From an uncultured Prevotellaceae bacterium (GTDB lineage: Bacteria > Bacteroidota > Bacteroidia > Bacteroidales > Muribaculaceae), in the NCBI GenBank assembly GCA_900320055.1, contig ONQS01000020.1:1-41235 (forward strand): DNA of 41,235 nucleotides, written 5' to 3'. This document shows positions 1 to 8,593 of this stretch, piece by piece. Position numbers and translations under genes: made by a program. The number at the start of each line of letters is the position of its first letter. Positions within the stretch are counted from its first letter, which is position 1. Below the pieces are notes generated by a model. The model was given only the letters and a program-made list of their open reading frames with translations, had not been told where the DNA came from and made no database searches.

Positions 1-19
1 TCTCTACGGCCTTAGCCAT
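1..19 (-). CDS. 5' end of a divergent gene, product not identifiable (partial)
   Basis: Only the first six codons lie in the window; the minus strand reads ATG then Ala-Lys-Ala-Val-Glu. The call rests on a Bacteroidetes-type -7 box (TATCTTTG on the minus strand, 54 to 47) about 28 bases upstream of this ATG, which faces away from rplM. Six residues are too few to assign a function. Confidence 0.45.
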
Positions 20-46
20 GATGTTTAGATTTTAATGATGATCATA

Positions 47-54
47 CAAAGATA
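47..54 (-). promoter_or_regulatory. -7 box of the divergent gene at the left edge
   Basis: The minus strand reads TATCTTTG, matching the Bacteroidetes -7 consensus TAnnTTTG. No clean -33 TTTG is seen at 19-20 bp; a TTTG lies only 12 bp upstream. Confidence 0.5.
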
Positions 55-239
55 TAAATTATTTTTCAAATAATGTGTTTTCATGAAAAATCTTCTTTTT
101 TCCACTTTAAATGGGGGCAAAAATGGGCGATTAAGGATGAAAATCGCAGGAAAAGGAGAAGTTGGGTTGTTAATTTATCTTAAAAGAAGTGAAAACGCGA
201 CGATTTTCGGTCAGTTGTGAGGGTAAAAAGTGGAAAAGT

Positions 240-271
240 TTTGGTCAGAATAGGGAAAAGCAGTACCTTTG
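240..271 (+). promoter_or_regulatory. Promoter of the rplM-rpsI-rpsB-tsf operon
   Basis: TTTG at 240-243, a 20 bp spacer and TACCTTTG at 264-271 form a full Bacteroidetes sigma-ABfr-type promoter. It gives a leader of about 110 nt before the rplM start. Confidence 0.8.
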
Positions 272-275
272 CGCG

Positions 276-385
276 CCGATTATATCCAAAGTAAGAGTCC
301 ATTAGGGCAATGTCGTGTGGGATTTGGCCGTCCTGCAGGGTGTTGCTTGGGCAATTAACTAACTATTAATTAGGAATTTAAAAAA
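276..385 (+). ncRNA. Candidate structured rplM (L13) mRNA leader
   Basis: The leader is long for this order. It contains GGGCAA (305-310), which can pair with TTGCTT (343-348) using two G-U pairs, and an AT-rich hairpin AATTAA (353-358)/TTAATT (366-371) just before the start codon. Ribosomal-protein leaders that autoregulate L13 have been proposed in Bacteroidia; whether this one matches that model has not been tested. Confidence 0.4.
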
Positions 386-868
386 GTGGATACTTTAAGT
401 TACAAAACCATTTCGGCAAATGCCGAAACCGTCCAAAAGGAATGGGTGGTAGTTGATGCTACCGACCAGATCCTGGGTCGCTTGTGCTCGAAGGTGGCTA
501 AGTTGCTGCGTGGCAAGTACAAGACCAATTATACCCCGCACGTTGACTGCGGTGACAACGTGATCATCATCAATGCCGACAAGTGCAAGATGACAGGCAA
601 GAAGTGGACCGAGCATCAGTATGTACGCTACACTGGCTATCCCGGTGGTCAGCGCTTCACTACTCCCGCCGCCCTTCAGGCCAAGAGCGAGAAGAAGAAA
701 GACCTGCGCAAGGGTATGCACCCCCTGTATCTGCAAGTTATCAAAGGCATGCTGCCCAAGAACCGTCTTGGTGCCCAGTTGCTGAAGAACGTGCACATCT
801 ACAATGGCCCCGAGCATCCTCACGAGGCCCAGCAGCCCAAAGTTATTGACATCAACAAACTGAAATAA
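386..868 (+). CDS. rplM: Large ribosomal subunit protein uL13
   Basis: uL13 is an early-assembling 50S protein that binds 23S rRNA. The 160-residue protein has the family hallmarks: the N-terminal 'WVVVDATDQILGRL' block (about residues 20-33), 'CGDNVIIINA' (about 55-64), 'GYPGGQ' (about 84-89) and 'KGMLPKNRLG'. It is slightly longer than the usual 140-155 residues. The start is GTG at 386; it is chosen because Bacteroidales L13 proteins begin with the same 'MDTLSYKTISAN' and no ATG lies between the promoter and this point in frame. It is the first gene of the operon, 5 nt ahead of rpsI, the classic rplM-rpsI pair. A long leader suggests autoregulation. Confidence 0.97.
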   Translation: MDTLSYKTISANAETVQKEWVVVDATDQILGRLCSKVAKLLRGKYKTNYTPHVDCGDNVIIINADKCKMTGKKWTEHQYVRYTGYPGGQRFTTPAALQAKSEKKKDLRKGMHPLYLQVIKGMLPKNRLGAQLLKNVHIYNGPEHPHEAQQPKVIDINKLK

Positions 869-873
869 GAAGT

Positions 874-1260
874 ATGGAACAGATTAATGCAGTAGGTCGC
901 CGTAAAGCCGCTATCGCTCGCGTGTATGTGAATGAAGGCACTGGCGAAATCACAGTGAACAAACGCCCGTTGGCAGACTACTTCCCCAACCCCATCCTGC
1001 AATACATCGTTAAGCAGCCGCTAAGCACTCTGGATGCCGCCGAGAAGTATGACATCAAGGTTAACCTCGTTGGTGGCGGTTACAAGGGACAAGCCGAGGC
1101 ACTGCGTCTGGCTATCGCCCGCGCCCTGGTGAAGATCAACCCCGAGGACAAGAGTGCCCTGCGCAAGGAGGGTTTCATGACCCGCGACCCGCGTGCTGTG
1201 GAGCGCAAGAAGCCCGGTCAGCCCAAGGCCCGCAAGAGATTCCAGTTCAGCAAGCGCTAA
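874..1260 (+). CDS. rpsI: Small ribosomal subunit protein uS9
   Basis: uS9 is a 30S head protein whose C-terminal tail reaches the P-site tRNA. The 128 residues match the usual length. The start 'INAVGRRKAAIARVYV' and the end 'KKPGQPKARKRFQFSKR' are diagnostic, including the basic tail with the terminal K-R that contacts tRNA. It starts with ATG 5 nt after rplM and is almost certainly co-translated with it. It is followed by a 201-nt structured gap before rpsB. Confidence 0.97.
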   Translation: MEQINAVGRRKAAIARVYVNEGTGEITVNKRPLADYFPNPILQYIVKQPLSTLDAAEKYDIKVNLVGGGYKGQAEALRLAIARALVKINPEDKSALRKEGFMTRDPRAVERKKPGQPKARKRFQFSKR

Positions 1261-1320
1261 TCGCCGCATGACGATGGTCCACGGCCGTGTGCTGTGGCCA
1301 ATGCTTGCTCTACATTATAT

Positions 1321-1419
1321 AATAGGATGGGCCTCACGTGTTGGGGCAAGCCTATTGAAGAGTTTAGTATCCAAATCGCATAGACTCACACTGGGAACTG
1401 CGGTGGCTACTATGCGATT
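1321..1419 (+). ncRNA. Candidate structured S2 (rpsB) leader in the rpsI-rpsB gap
   Basis: Two strong stem-loops lie in tandem. The first has arms AATAGG (1321-1326)/CCTATT (1351-1356) enclosing GCCTC (1331-1335)/GGGGC (1343-1347). The second has perfect 10-bp arms AATCGCATAG (1374-1383)/CTATGCGATT (1410-1419). Neither is followed by a T run, so they do not look like terminators. No TAnnTTTG promoter was found in the gap, so this is probably an intra-operon leader that could bind S2. Confidence 0.5.
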
Positions 1420-1461
1420 GATTTAGTCGAACGTAAACAATTTATTAAAAAACAAAAAACA

Positions 1462-2298
1462 ATGCAGACACCTAATTTTGACCAACTGCTTGAGGCTACT
1501 TGCCACTTTGGTCACCTGAAACGCAAATGGAACCCCGCTATGGCGCCCTACATCTTCATGGAGCGTAACGGTATCCACATCATCGACTTATACAAGACCA
1601 GTGCAAAACTGGAAGAGGCAGCAAACGCGCTTAAGAACATCGCCAAGAGCGGCAAGCGCATTCTGTTTGTTGCTACCAAGAAGCAGGCCAAGGACGTGAC
1701 CCGCGAGCGTGCCATGAGCGTTGATATGCCCTACGTTATCGAGCGTTGGCCCGGTGGTATGCTGACCAACTTCACCACCATCCGCAAGGCTGTGAAGAAG
1801 ATGGACACCATCGACAAGATGGAGACTGACGGCACCATGGCTAACATGTCGAAGCGTGAGAAACTGCAGTTGAGCCGCCAGCGCGCAAAGTTGGAGAAGA
1901 ACTTGGGTTCGATCAAGAATCTGAACCGTCTTCCCAGCGCACTGTTTGTGGTTGACGTACTCAAGGAGCACATTGCCGTTGCCGAGGCTAACCGTCTGGG
2001 TATCCCCGTGTTTGGCATCGTTGACACCAATAGCGATCCCAACAACGTGGACTTTGTGATTCCCGCCAACGACGACGCCAGCAAGTCGATTGACATCATT
2101 CTGGCAACCGTGTGCGAGGCCATCAAGGAAGGTCTCGAGGAGCGCAAGGTTGAGCAGATCGACAACAAGGACGCCGAGGGTGACGCCGAGGAGGTAAAAG
2201 AGGCTCCCAAGCCCCGCCGCCAGCGCGTTCGCCGCGCTGCTCCCGCTGCCGAAGAGGCCCCCAAGGCCGAAGCAGAGGCCCCCAAGACTGAGGAATAA
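1462..2298 (+). CDS. rpsB: Small ribosomal subunit protein uS2
   Basis: uS2 is a late-assembling 30S protein. It has the S2 signature 'CHFGHLKRKWNPAMAPYIFM' (about residues 15-34), 'FVATKKQA', 'ERWPGGMLTN' and 'GIVDTNSDPN', covering the Rossmann-like core and the coiled-coil insertion (about 100-155). At 278 residues it exceeds the usual 240-260. The excess is a C-terminal tail from about residue 235 rich in Glu, Ala, Lys and Pro with a short 'PRRQRVRR' basic patch. It begins with ATG after a 201-nt structured gap and sits 45 nt before tsf, the usual S2/EF-Ts pairing. Confidence 0.97.
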   Translation: MQTPNFDQLLEATCHFGHLKRKWNPAMAPYIFMERNGIHIIDLYKTSAKLEEAANALKNIAKSGKRILFVATKKQAKDVTRERAMSVDMPYVIERWPGGMLTNFTTIRKAVKKMDTIDKMETDGTMANMSKREKLQLSRQRAKLEKNLGSIKNLNRLPSALFVVDVLKEHIAVAEANRLGIPVFGIVDTNSDPNNVDFVIPANDDASKSIDIILATVCEAIKEGLEERKVEQIDNKDAEGDAEEVKEAPKPRRQRVRRAAPAAEEAPKAEAEAPKTEE

Positions 2299-2343
2299 TT
2301 CCAAACAATAACAACAAACCCATTAGTCAACAAAAACTGAATT

Positions 2344-3339
2344 ATGGCTGTAACCATCAATGACATCAAGAAACTGCGCGACATGACTGGCGCAGGCTTG
2401 AGCGACTGCAAGAAGGCTCTCATCGAGAGCGACAACGACATCACCAAGGCTATGGAACTGATCCGCAAGCGCGGTCAGGCCATCGCCGCCAAGCGTGAAG
2501 ACCGTCAGGCAGCACAGGGCATCGCTATCGGTAAGACCGACGGCAAGTTCGCTGCCATCATCGCCCTCAAGTGTGAGACCGACTTCGTTGCCAAGAATGA
2601 GAAGTTTGTCAACCTCGCCAAGGCTATCCTGGACCTCGCAATGGCTCAGAAGCCCGCCAACCTTGACGCGTTGAACGCCCTCGACATGGACGGCAAGCCC
2701 GTGAGCGAGCAGATCACCGCGCTGAGTGGTATCACTGGCGAGAAGATGGAACTGGGCGCCTATGAGTGCTTGGACGCTCCCACGACTGTTGTCTACAACC
2801 ACTTCAATGGTATGCTGGCCGCTGCTGTTGCCTTCAACCAGGAGAACGTGGCTGAGGAGGTTGCCAAGGCTATAGCAATGCAGGTTGCCTCGATGAACCC
2901 CATCAAGGCCACCCGCGAGCAGATTCCTCAGGAGACCATCGACGAGGAGTTGCGCTTGGCTATTGACAAGACCCGTGCCGAGCAGGTGAGCAAGGCTGTT
3001 GAGAATGCCTTGAAGAAGGCTGGCTTCAACCCCTACTACTGCGCTACCGAGGAGCACCGCGACGAGGCTATCCGCAAGGGATACATGACCGAGGAGCAGG
3101 TTGCCGAGGCCCTGAAACTGATGGACGAGACCGCCAAGCAGAAAGAGGCCAACATGCCCGAGCAGATGATCCAGAACATCGCTCAAGGCCGTCTGAACAA
3201 GTTCTATCAGGAGAACGTACTGATGGAGCAGGTTTATGAGGCTGGCGAGAACAAGGAGACTGTAGCACAGTTCCTGGCTGCTGCCGACAAGGACCTGAAG
3301 GCCATCGACCTGAAGCGTGTCAACCTCAACGTTGACTGA
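2344..3339 (+). CDS. tsf: Translation elongation factor Ts
   Basis: EF-Ts is the guanine-nucleotide exchange factor for EF-Tu. The N-terminal UBA-like domain carries 'LRDMTGAGLSDCKKAL' (about residues 10-25). The exchange motif 'CETDFVAKNEKF' (about 78-89) contains the TDFV residues that displace Mg from EF-Tu. The dimerisation core follows. The length of 331 is within the Bacteroidetes range and longer than E. coli (283). It ends 37 nt before an intrinsic terminator, closing the rplM operon. Confidence 0.97.
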   Translation: MAVTINDIKKLRDMTGAGLSDCKKALIESDNDITKAMELIRKRGQAIAAKREDRQAAQGIAIGKTDGKFAAIIALKCETDFVAKNEKFVNLAKAILDLAMAQKPANLDALNALDMDGKPVSEQITALSGITGEKMELGAYECLDAPTTVVYNHFNGMLAAAVAFNQENVAEEVAKAIAMQVASMNPIKATREQIPQETIDEELRLAIDKTRAEQVSKAVENALKKAGFNPYYCATEEHRDEAIRKGYMTEEQVAEALKLMDETAKQKEANMPEQMIQNIAQGRLNKFYQENVLMEQVYEAGENKETVAQFLAAADKDLKAIDLKRVNLNVD

Positions 3340-3375
3340 TCTTCTCAGTCCTGAAAGATGTCATCATCTACATAG

Positions 3376-3411
3376 TGCCAGTGCCCGCATTAGGGTGCTG
3401 GCATTTGTTTT
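3376..3411 (+). terminator. Intrinsic terminator after tsf
   Basis: An 11-bp stem, TGCCAGTGCCC (3376-3386) with GGGTGCTGGCA (3393-3403) including two G-U pairs, has a 6-nt loop and is followed by TTTGTTTT. Confidence 0.85.
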
Positions 3412-3538
3412 GCGCCCCAAGCGCCAGGCAAAGACAACGTGGACAGCCCACATTGCCAACATTTTGGGCAACGGACGACAATCGCCTGCGTCTAGCCCCT
3501 TAAATGATGATTCTGAGAAACTTTTAGGTCATTTTGTG

Positions 3539-3568
3539 TTGTCAATTGGGAAAAAGGTTGTAACTTTG
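3539..3568 (+). promoter_or_regulatory. Promoter of rplY-pth-hslR
   Basis: TTG (3539-3541), a 19 bp spacer and TAACTTTG (3561-3568). The rest of the 324-nt gap between tsf and rplY (3412-3538) shows no gene or strong structure. Confidence 0.75.
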
Positions 3569-3663
3569 CCCCGCTTTTTTGAAGTTTCCAGTGTGATGGG
3601 AAATTAAAGGAAGCGTTTTAACGTAACAATCACTTTAATTTTGAGTAACACAATCAATTAAAA

Positions 3664-4359
3664 ATGAAGACTTTTCAATTGAACGCAGAGGCTCGTACCG
3701 ACCTCGGCAAGAAGGCCGCTAAGGCCCTCCGCAAAGAGAACAAGATTCCCGTTGTCCTGAATGGTGGCAAACTCGTTGACCTGGACAAGGATGGTAACTA
3801 CAGTGGTAAACTGCTGGCTGGTGAGAAGGTCGTTCCCGTAGGCCGCGACGGCAAGGGTATCATCACCACCGACCTGGTAGTAAACTTCTCTGACGTGCGT
3901 AAACTTATCTACAGCACTGACGTATATGTAATCGACTTGACATATGATGGCCAGACCCGTAAGGCCGTCCTGAAGGACCTCCAATTCCATCCCGTGAGCG
4001 ATGCAGTGCTTCACATCGACTTGCTGGAGGTTACCGACGACAAGCCCGTCATTGTTGAGATTCCCGTTCATCTCGAGGGCCACGCTGTCGGTGTTAAGGC
4101 CGGTGGTAAACTCTACCTGAGCATGAAGAAGGTGAAGGTGAAGGGTCTGTACAAGGACATTCCCGAGACCATTATGCTCAACGTGGACAACCTGGAGATT
4201 GGCAAGACCATCAAGGTACGTGACTGCCACTTTGATAACTACGAGTTGGTTAGCGCCAAGGAACTGGTTATCGCAGGTGTACGCGCCACCCGTAACTCTG
4301 CTGCCGCCGCTACCGGTGATGCCGAGGGCGAGGCTGCCGAGGGCGAGGCCGCTGAATAA
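3664..4359 (+). CDS. rplY: Large ribosomal subunit protein bL25 (general stress protein Ctc type)
   Basis: bL25/Ctc binds 5S rRNA in the 50S subunit. The 231-residue protein has the N-terminal L25 domain ('NAEARTDLGKKAAKALRKENKIPVV', about residues 6-30, in shorter recognisable blocks) and the C-terminal beta domain of the long Ctc form. The conserved 'VLKDLQFHPVSDAVLHIDL' region joins the two. The last 25 residues are Ala/Glu/Gly-rich and acidic, as in other Bacteroidetes. It has its own promoter 95 nt upstream and heads a unit with pth and the S4-domain gene. Confidence 0.95.
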   Translation: MKTFQLNAEARTDLGKKAAKALRKENKIPVVLNGGKLVDLDKDGNYSGKLLAGEKVVPVGRDGKGIITTDLVVNFSDVRKLIYSTDVYVIDLTYDGQTRKAVLKDLQFHPVSDAVLHIDLLEVTDDKPVIVEIPVHLEGHAVGVKAGGKLYLSMKKVKVKGLYKDIPETIMLNVDNLEIGKTIKVRDCHFDNYELVSAKELVIAGVRATRNSAAAATGDAEGEAAEGEAAE

Positions 4360-4369
4360 AAATAGTTGT

Positions 4370-4392
4370 TGCAGCGACCGAGAGTCGCTGCA
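4370..4392 (+). terminator. Hairpin between rplY and pth (possible weak terminator or attenuator)
   Basis: A perfect 9-bp stem TGCAGCGAC/GTCGCTGCA with a 5-nt loop is followed by CAATTTATT. The T run is interrupted, so partial read-through into pth is likely. Confidence 0.5.
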
Positions 4393-4418
4393 CAATTTAT
4401 TGATTCACTACCCTACCT

Positions 4419-4982
4419 ATGAAGTATCTGATTGTCGGCTTGGGAAACATTGGTGCCGAGTACCAGGGGACCCGCCACAACATAGGATTTACAATATTGG
4501 ATGCTCTCGCCGAGGCATCCAATATTGTTTTCTCGACGCAACGATATGGCGCCGTGGCCGAAATGCGTCTTAAGAACCAGCAACTCGTACTGCTCAAGCC
4601 CTCCACCTACATGAACTTGAGCGGAGAAGCCGTGCGCTACTGGATGATCAAAGAGAAGATCGACCTTGACCACCTGTTGGTCATTGTGGATGACATCGCG
4701 TTGCCATTCGGGCAGATTCGCATTCGCCCCAAGGGAGCCGATGGCGGCCACAACGGTCTGAAGAGCATCAATCAACTGCTCGGTTCACAGCAGTGGGCCA
4801 GGCTGCGCTTTGGAGTGGGTAACGATTTCCCGCCAGGTGCCCAAGTGGATTATGTGCTGGGCTATCCCACACCCGACGAACTTGCCGCACTGCCCGAGCG
4901 TTGCAAGGTGGCCATCGACGCGATCAAAGCCTTCTGTCTGTCGGGGGTGACATTTGCCATGAATAACTACAACAACAAGTGA
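4419..4982 (+). CDS. pth: Peptidyl-tRNA hydrolase
   Basis: Pth cleaves the ester bond of peptidyl-tRNAs that drop off the ribosome, recycling tRNA. The 187-residue protein matches the usual 185-195. The motifs are in order: '[21 protein letters not shown]' start region with the catalytic His (about residue 22), '[13 protein letters not shown]' (about 61-73), '[16 protein letters not shown]' and 'GGHNGLKSI' (about 109-117). It starts with ATG 59 nt after rplY. Its TGA is followed closely by the hslR-like gene, a common Bacteroidales neighbourhood (rplY-pth-hslR). Confidence 0.96.
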   Translation: MKYLIVGLGNIGAEYQGTRHNIGFTILDALAEASNIVFSTQRYGAVAEMRLKNQQLVLLKPSTYMNLSGEAVRYWMIKEKIDLDHLLVIVDDIALPFGQIRIRPKGADGGHNGLKSINQLLGSQQWARLRFGVGNDFPPGAQVDYVLGYPTPDELAALPERCKVAIDAIKAFCLSGVTFAMNNYNNK

Positions 4983-4987
4983 TCATC

Positions 4988-5494
4988 ATGAAGGAAGTGA
5001 GAATCGACAAGTGGCTGTGGGCAACCCGCGTGTTCAAGACCCGCACTATCGCTACGACAGCGTGCAAATTAGGCCGTGTGACCATCGGCGGCATGACGGT
5101 TAAGCCCTCACACGGCATCAAGGTGGGGGATTGCATCGACGTGCGTAAGCCGCCAGTGACCTATTCGTTTGAAGTGATCGCGCTGCTCAACAACCGCGTG
5201 GGCGCCAAACTGGTTCCGCAATACCTCAAAAACGTAACCAGTCCTGACCAACTGCGCCTGCTGGAGATGGTGAAGATCGACGGATTTGTTAACCGCCAGA
5301 GAGGTATGGGCCGCCCCACAAAGAAAGAAGGCCGCGAGTTACAGGACTTCACCGATGATGCCTTCTTCGGCTTTGACGAACCGGCACAACTGGACGACTC
5401 ATTTGACTGGGACGAGGAGGACAATCCCTTATGGACTCAAGAGGACGAAGCCCGATTGAACGAGGACATCGAGCGTCGCCGAACCCAAAAGTGA
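4988..5494 (+). CDS. S4-domain RNA-binding protein, Hsp15/HslR-like
   Basis: Hsp15-type proteins bind free 50S subunits carrying nascent chains and help recycle stalled ribosomes. The S4 domain is clear: 'VRIDKWLWATRVFKTRTIA' (about residues 3-21), then 'GRVTIGG' and 'VKPSHGIKVGD'. A Glu/Asp/Arg-rich C-terminal extension follows and ends 'RLNEDIERRRTQK'. A GTG at 4979 is in frame and overlaps the pth stop, but the ATG at 4988 aligns with the usual 'M-(K/E)-E-x-R-I-D-K-W' start and is preferred, giving 168 residues. The next gene is convergent, only 10 nt away. Confidence 0.9.
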   Translation: MKEVRIDKWLWATRVFKTRTIATTACKLGRVTIGGMTVKPSHGIKVGDCIDVRKPPVTYSFEVIALLNNRVGAKLVPQYLKNVTSPDQLRLLEMVKIDGFVNRQRGMGRPTKKEGRELQDFTDDAFFGFDEPAQLDDSFDWDEEDNPLWTQEDEARLNEDIERRRTQK

Positions 5495-5504
5495 GCGACG
5501 AGGC

Positions 5505-8500
5505 CTAGAAATCGTATTTCTTGACTTGAGTGCGCCGGCAGAAATCCAAAAACCGGCAATAGTTACAAGTTTCACTCCCCTCTCGGGCCTGGGAGAAGTC
5601 ATCCCGAAAGATTCCGCTGATGACGGATACCATCCGGTCGATAAACTCCTGGGCTATAGGATCTTCCATAGAGAATACATATTGCTGCACGACAGGCGGT
5701 TTTGAAGGGCTCTTATGCCAGGCTCCTGCATCTTTCATCGACGGCATACAGTAGATGACAGGACAAGCCTGTTTCTCATCGGGATGCTCAAGCAGATAGG
5801 CATAGCAGTAGAGAATCGACTGCAAAACGCCCTTTAGCCGGGCACTCTTATTCGGATCAAAGAGGTCGTTGAGCGAGGAGAAGATTGTCGGTTCCTTACC
5901 CGTTTTATAGTCAACAATGCGCAAAGTGCCGTCTGCCAGGCGGTCGATCCGATCGGGCAGATACACGAAATTGAAGGAGATTTTCCCCATAGGCATGGAC
6001 GGCAGCATGTGAGTCTGCTCACACTCAATGATGGTGAACGGCCCCGTCTTGTCGATCAGTTCCAAGTCATGATCCAGCACAAACCTGACAAAACTCTTGA
6101 TGGTCTCGACCAGCATGAGCGGTTCTCCCCGCAAGTGGTCGTTGGCATCATCGAGTTTATCCTCTGGCACATGCAGATAATCCTTCTTGATATTACGCAC
6201 GACGGCATCCGTAAGTTTTTTCTGAATGAATGACTCGATATAGGGTCTGTCTATCAGCCCATTGCGAGCACGCGTAAACGGATTGTCATAGCAGTCCCTC
6301 AAGGTATTATGCACAATCACGCCAAAGGTGCTGTTATCCATAAAATCCTGGGCTTCATTATCATTGCTCAACCCACGCACGTGGTGCATATAGAACATCA
6401 ACGGGCAGTTGATATACTTGTTGATGGCGCTAGCCGACAGGTACTTGCCGCCCTCTTGCGCATTATATATCGATTTCAAGTCTAAATCGGCCTGATTGTT
6501 GGGGACGGAGATTGTCAGCGAGGATGTGGTGTTTACCCCTGGAGTCATCTCGACATGCTGCACCTGTTTAGCGTAAATCTTCTCGAGTTGCGCGATATAG
6601 CGCGAGGGCTCGGCAGAGCCCATCTTCTGTGCACTGGAGTCGTAGATGAGCGTCACCCGACGGGCACGATTGAGCAGACGGTAGAAGTTAAAAGCGACGA
6701 TTGCCTCTTGCTGCTCGGTGGTGGACATGCCATGAGCGCGGCGTATATAATTGGGAATAAATGAGTTTATGCTCCTCTTGCGAGGGAATACCCGCTCGTT
6801 CATCGACAGGATTACCACATTTTCGAAATCGAGACTACGGGTTTCAAGCAGCCCCATCACCTGCAAGCCCTTTAGTGGTTGCCCGGTGAAGGGGACGATT
6901 GCCGAGGATGTGAGGCGGTCGATGAGGAAGAACACCGTGCTGTATTGCAACGATTGCCTGGTTTCGGAAAGGGCGCTCTTGAGTTGGTTAAGCACGTCGA
7001 TATACATCATCAAGAAGGCCTGCTGCAATGGCAATTCCACATCGGAGTTATCATCGTCATCATGCTCACTGATGCCGCCATGTGTCATGCGATTCATCAG
7101 TATATCACAGAAATCCAACAGGTTATCCAAATAATTCACATGCTGGTCACTCATCGGAATCCCGGCATCGCTGTTGACGGCTGGCTCGAACAGAGACTTG
7201 AAACTCAGCATTCTGAACTCAGACGAGGGTACGCGGAAACGGTTTGTCGTCTCCAACCTGCATGCCAGGTCCAGTGCCTCTTGAGTGAAGTAAGTCTTGA
7301 TGAGCGGATGTGACAAAATGCCGTTGATATCCTCACGATAATAAGTCCACACGCCACGTTCCCTGCTAGCCTGATGATGCATGCGGGCCACGATGTGCAT
7401 CAATGAGACGATACCGGAACTGCGCAACGGATAACCCAGCGTGACATTCAGGTCGTTCACACCATGTACCGAGTGCAGCAGGGGCACCAACAAATTCTCA
7501 TCAGGCAGCACAATGGCTGTCTCGATGCCATAGGTCCGCGCTCCGCCTGCCATTCTGGCCACCTCATTAAAAGCCTGCTTAGCCTGACCGACCGTTGATG
7601 CCACAGCGACGGCTCTGATCTCGGGTCCATCGGCATCGTCGATAGGCTCTAATGGTTTGGATTCAAACCGCTTACAGTAGCCATCGATAAGCAAAGCGCC
7701 AGGATCGTGAGGAGCCTTGCTGAGCATATCCTTCAGTCCCGCATTGTCCCACCAAAAGTCGGCCAGACCTTCCCTTTTATAATGGTCAAAAAGTTTGACC
7801 TCGGCTGCCGACAGCACACCAAAGCCGACAAAAACCAACCGCTTATAGTCCTCCAATGACCGATCGTCCTGTTCGGCAGCCATTCGCAATTGTCGGCCGG
7901 GCGACACCACCCGTTTGGTAGCCAGGACGTCATGATAGAGATGGTAGATGGATTCCAGCGCATTCCATAAGTTGATAAACTCACGCTTAACGCTATCATC
8001 GGTTGCGCCAGAGACTCCACCCGATGGATTGGCGCTATGTTGCCATAGGCTAGCATCAGCGCTGGTGTCAAAGAAGGCTGTAAACAGCGACTCTCCAAAA
8101 ATCTTCTTGACCTTGTCCTGCACCTCGGGGGAGAGGTAGTTACTGCTCAGGCTATGCAGATCATCCAGATTCTGGTAGATATCGTGAGCATCGGCCAGAG
8201 AACGGTCGATGTCGTTGAAATCAGATATAATCAGTTGAGCCCAATAAATGAACCTGTCAAACTCTTGAGCCCTGTCGCCCATCACCTGACAATAAGCGTC
8301 ATAGAGCGCAAACATCATCTCAACATCGGTGGCAGCGGCACTGCCAGTGAGTTTCGCGACCAGATCGTTGATCGAAGTCACACACGGCATGAGATGCGGC
8401 TGGATGATACCCGCCTTCTGGTCGGCACCGATCAGGCACTGCTGCAAGTAGTGGGTGAAGAACTGCCCACTGCGGCGATTAGGGAACACAAAGCAATAGT

Positions 8501-8558
8501 CTTCAAGTCCCTTAACGCCAACATAATAGCGGGCTACCTGTTGCAAAAATGGATTCAT
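5505..8558 (-). CDS. AddB-like PD-(D/E)XK nuclease with Fe-S cluster (inactivated-helicase type)
   Basis: This 1017-residue protein resembles AddB: a helicase-like N-terminal part without a recognisable Walker A, then a C-terminal RecB-family nuclease. The start 'FVFPNRRSGQFF' is typical. The nuclease shows Asp872 in 'RIDR' and Asp883-Tyr-Lys885 in 'VDYKTGK'. Four cysteines match the AddB Fe-S arrangement: Cys718 ('YINCP') before the nuclease core and Cys998, Cys1001 and Cys1007 ('CNYCRFLDFC') at the end. AddAB complexes resect double-strand breaks for RecA loading. No AddA/UvrD-type partner is in the window; the upstream neighbour is holB. The start at 8558 sits next to an AACTAAC-rich leader. 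Confidence 0.85.
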   Translation of the reverse strand: MNPFLQQVARYYVGVKGLEDYCFVFPNRRSGQFFTHYLQQCLIGADQKAGIIQPHLMPCVTSINDLVAKLTGSAAATDVEMMFALYDAYCQVMGDRAQEFDRFIYWAQLIISDFNDIDRSLADAHDIYQNLDDLHSLSSNYLSPEVQDKVKKIFGESLFTAFFDTSADASLWQHSANPSGGVSGATDDSVKREFINLWNALESIYHLYHDVLATKRVVSPGRQLRMAAEQDDRSLEDYKRLVFVGFGVLSAAEVKLFDHYKREGLADFWWDNAGLKDMLSKAPHDPGALLIDGYCKRFESKPLEPIDDADGPEIRAVAVASTVGQAKQAFNEVARMAGGARTYGIETAIVLPDENLLVPLLHSVHGVNDLNVTLGYPLRSSGIVSLMHIVARMHHQASRERGVWTYYREDINGILSHPLIKTYFTQEALDLACRLETTNRFRVPSSEFRMLSFKSLFEPAVNSDAGIPMSDQHVNYLDNLLDFCDILMNRMTHGGISEHDDDDNSDVELPLQQAFLMMYIDVLNQLKSALSETRQSLQYSTVFFLIDRLTSSAIVPFTGQPLKGLQVMGLLETRSLDFENVVILSMNERVFPRKRSINSFIPNYIRRAHGMSTTEQQEAIVAFNFYRLLNRARRVTLIYDSSAQKMGSAEPSRYIAQLEKIYAKQVQHVEMTPGVNTTSSLTISVPNNQADLDLKSIYNAQEGGKYLSASAINKYINCPLMFYMHHVRGLSNDNEAQDFMDNSTFGVIVHNTLRDCYDNPFTRARNGLIDRPYIESFIQKKLTDAVVRNIKKDYLHVPEDKLDDANDHLRGEPLMLVETIKSFVRFVLDHDLELIDKTGPFTIIECEQTHMLPSMPMGKISFNFVYLPDRIDRLADGTLRIVDYKTGKEPTIFSSLNDLFDPNKSARLKGVLQSILYCYAYLLEHPDEKQACPVIYCMPSMKDAGAWHKSPSKPPVVQQYVFSMEDPIAQEFIDRMVSVISGIFRDDFSQAREGSETCNYCRFLDFCRRTQVKKYDF

Positions 8559-8593
8559 CGTTGTTAGTTGTTGGTTTTTAGTTGTTTGTATGA

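Noticed and set aside
1588-3186. Long minus-strand open frames opposite rpsB and tsf
   Set aside because: Antisense shadows of strongly codon-biased ribosomal genes, with no start context.
3317-3607. 96-codon open frame after tsf
   Set aside because: It crosses the tsf terminator and the rplY promoter.
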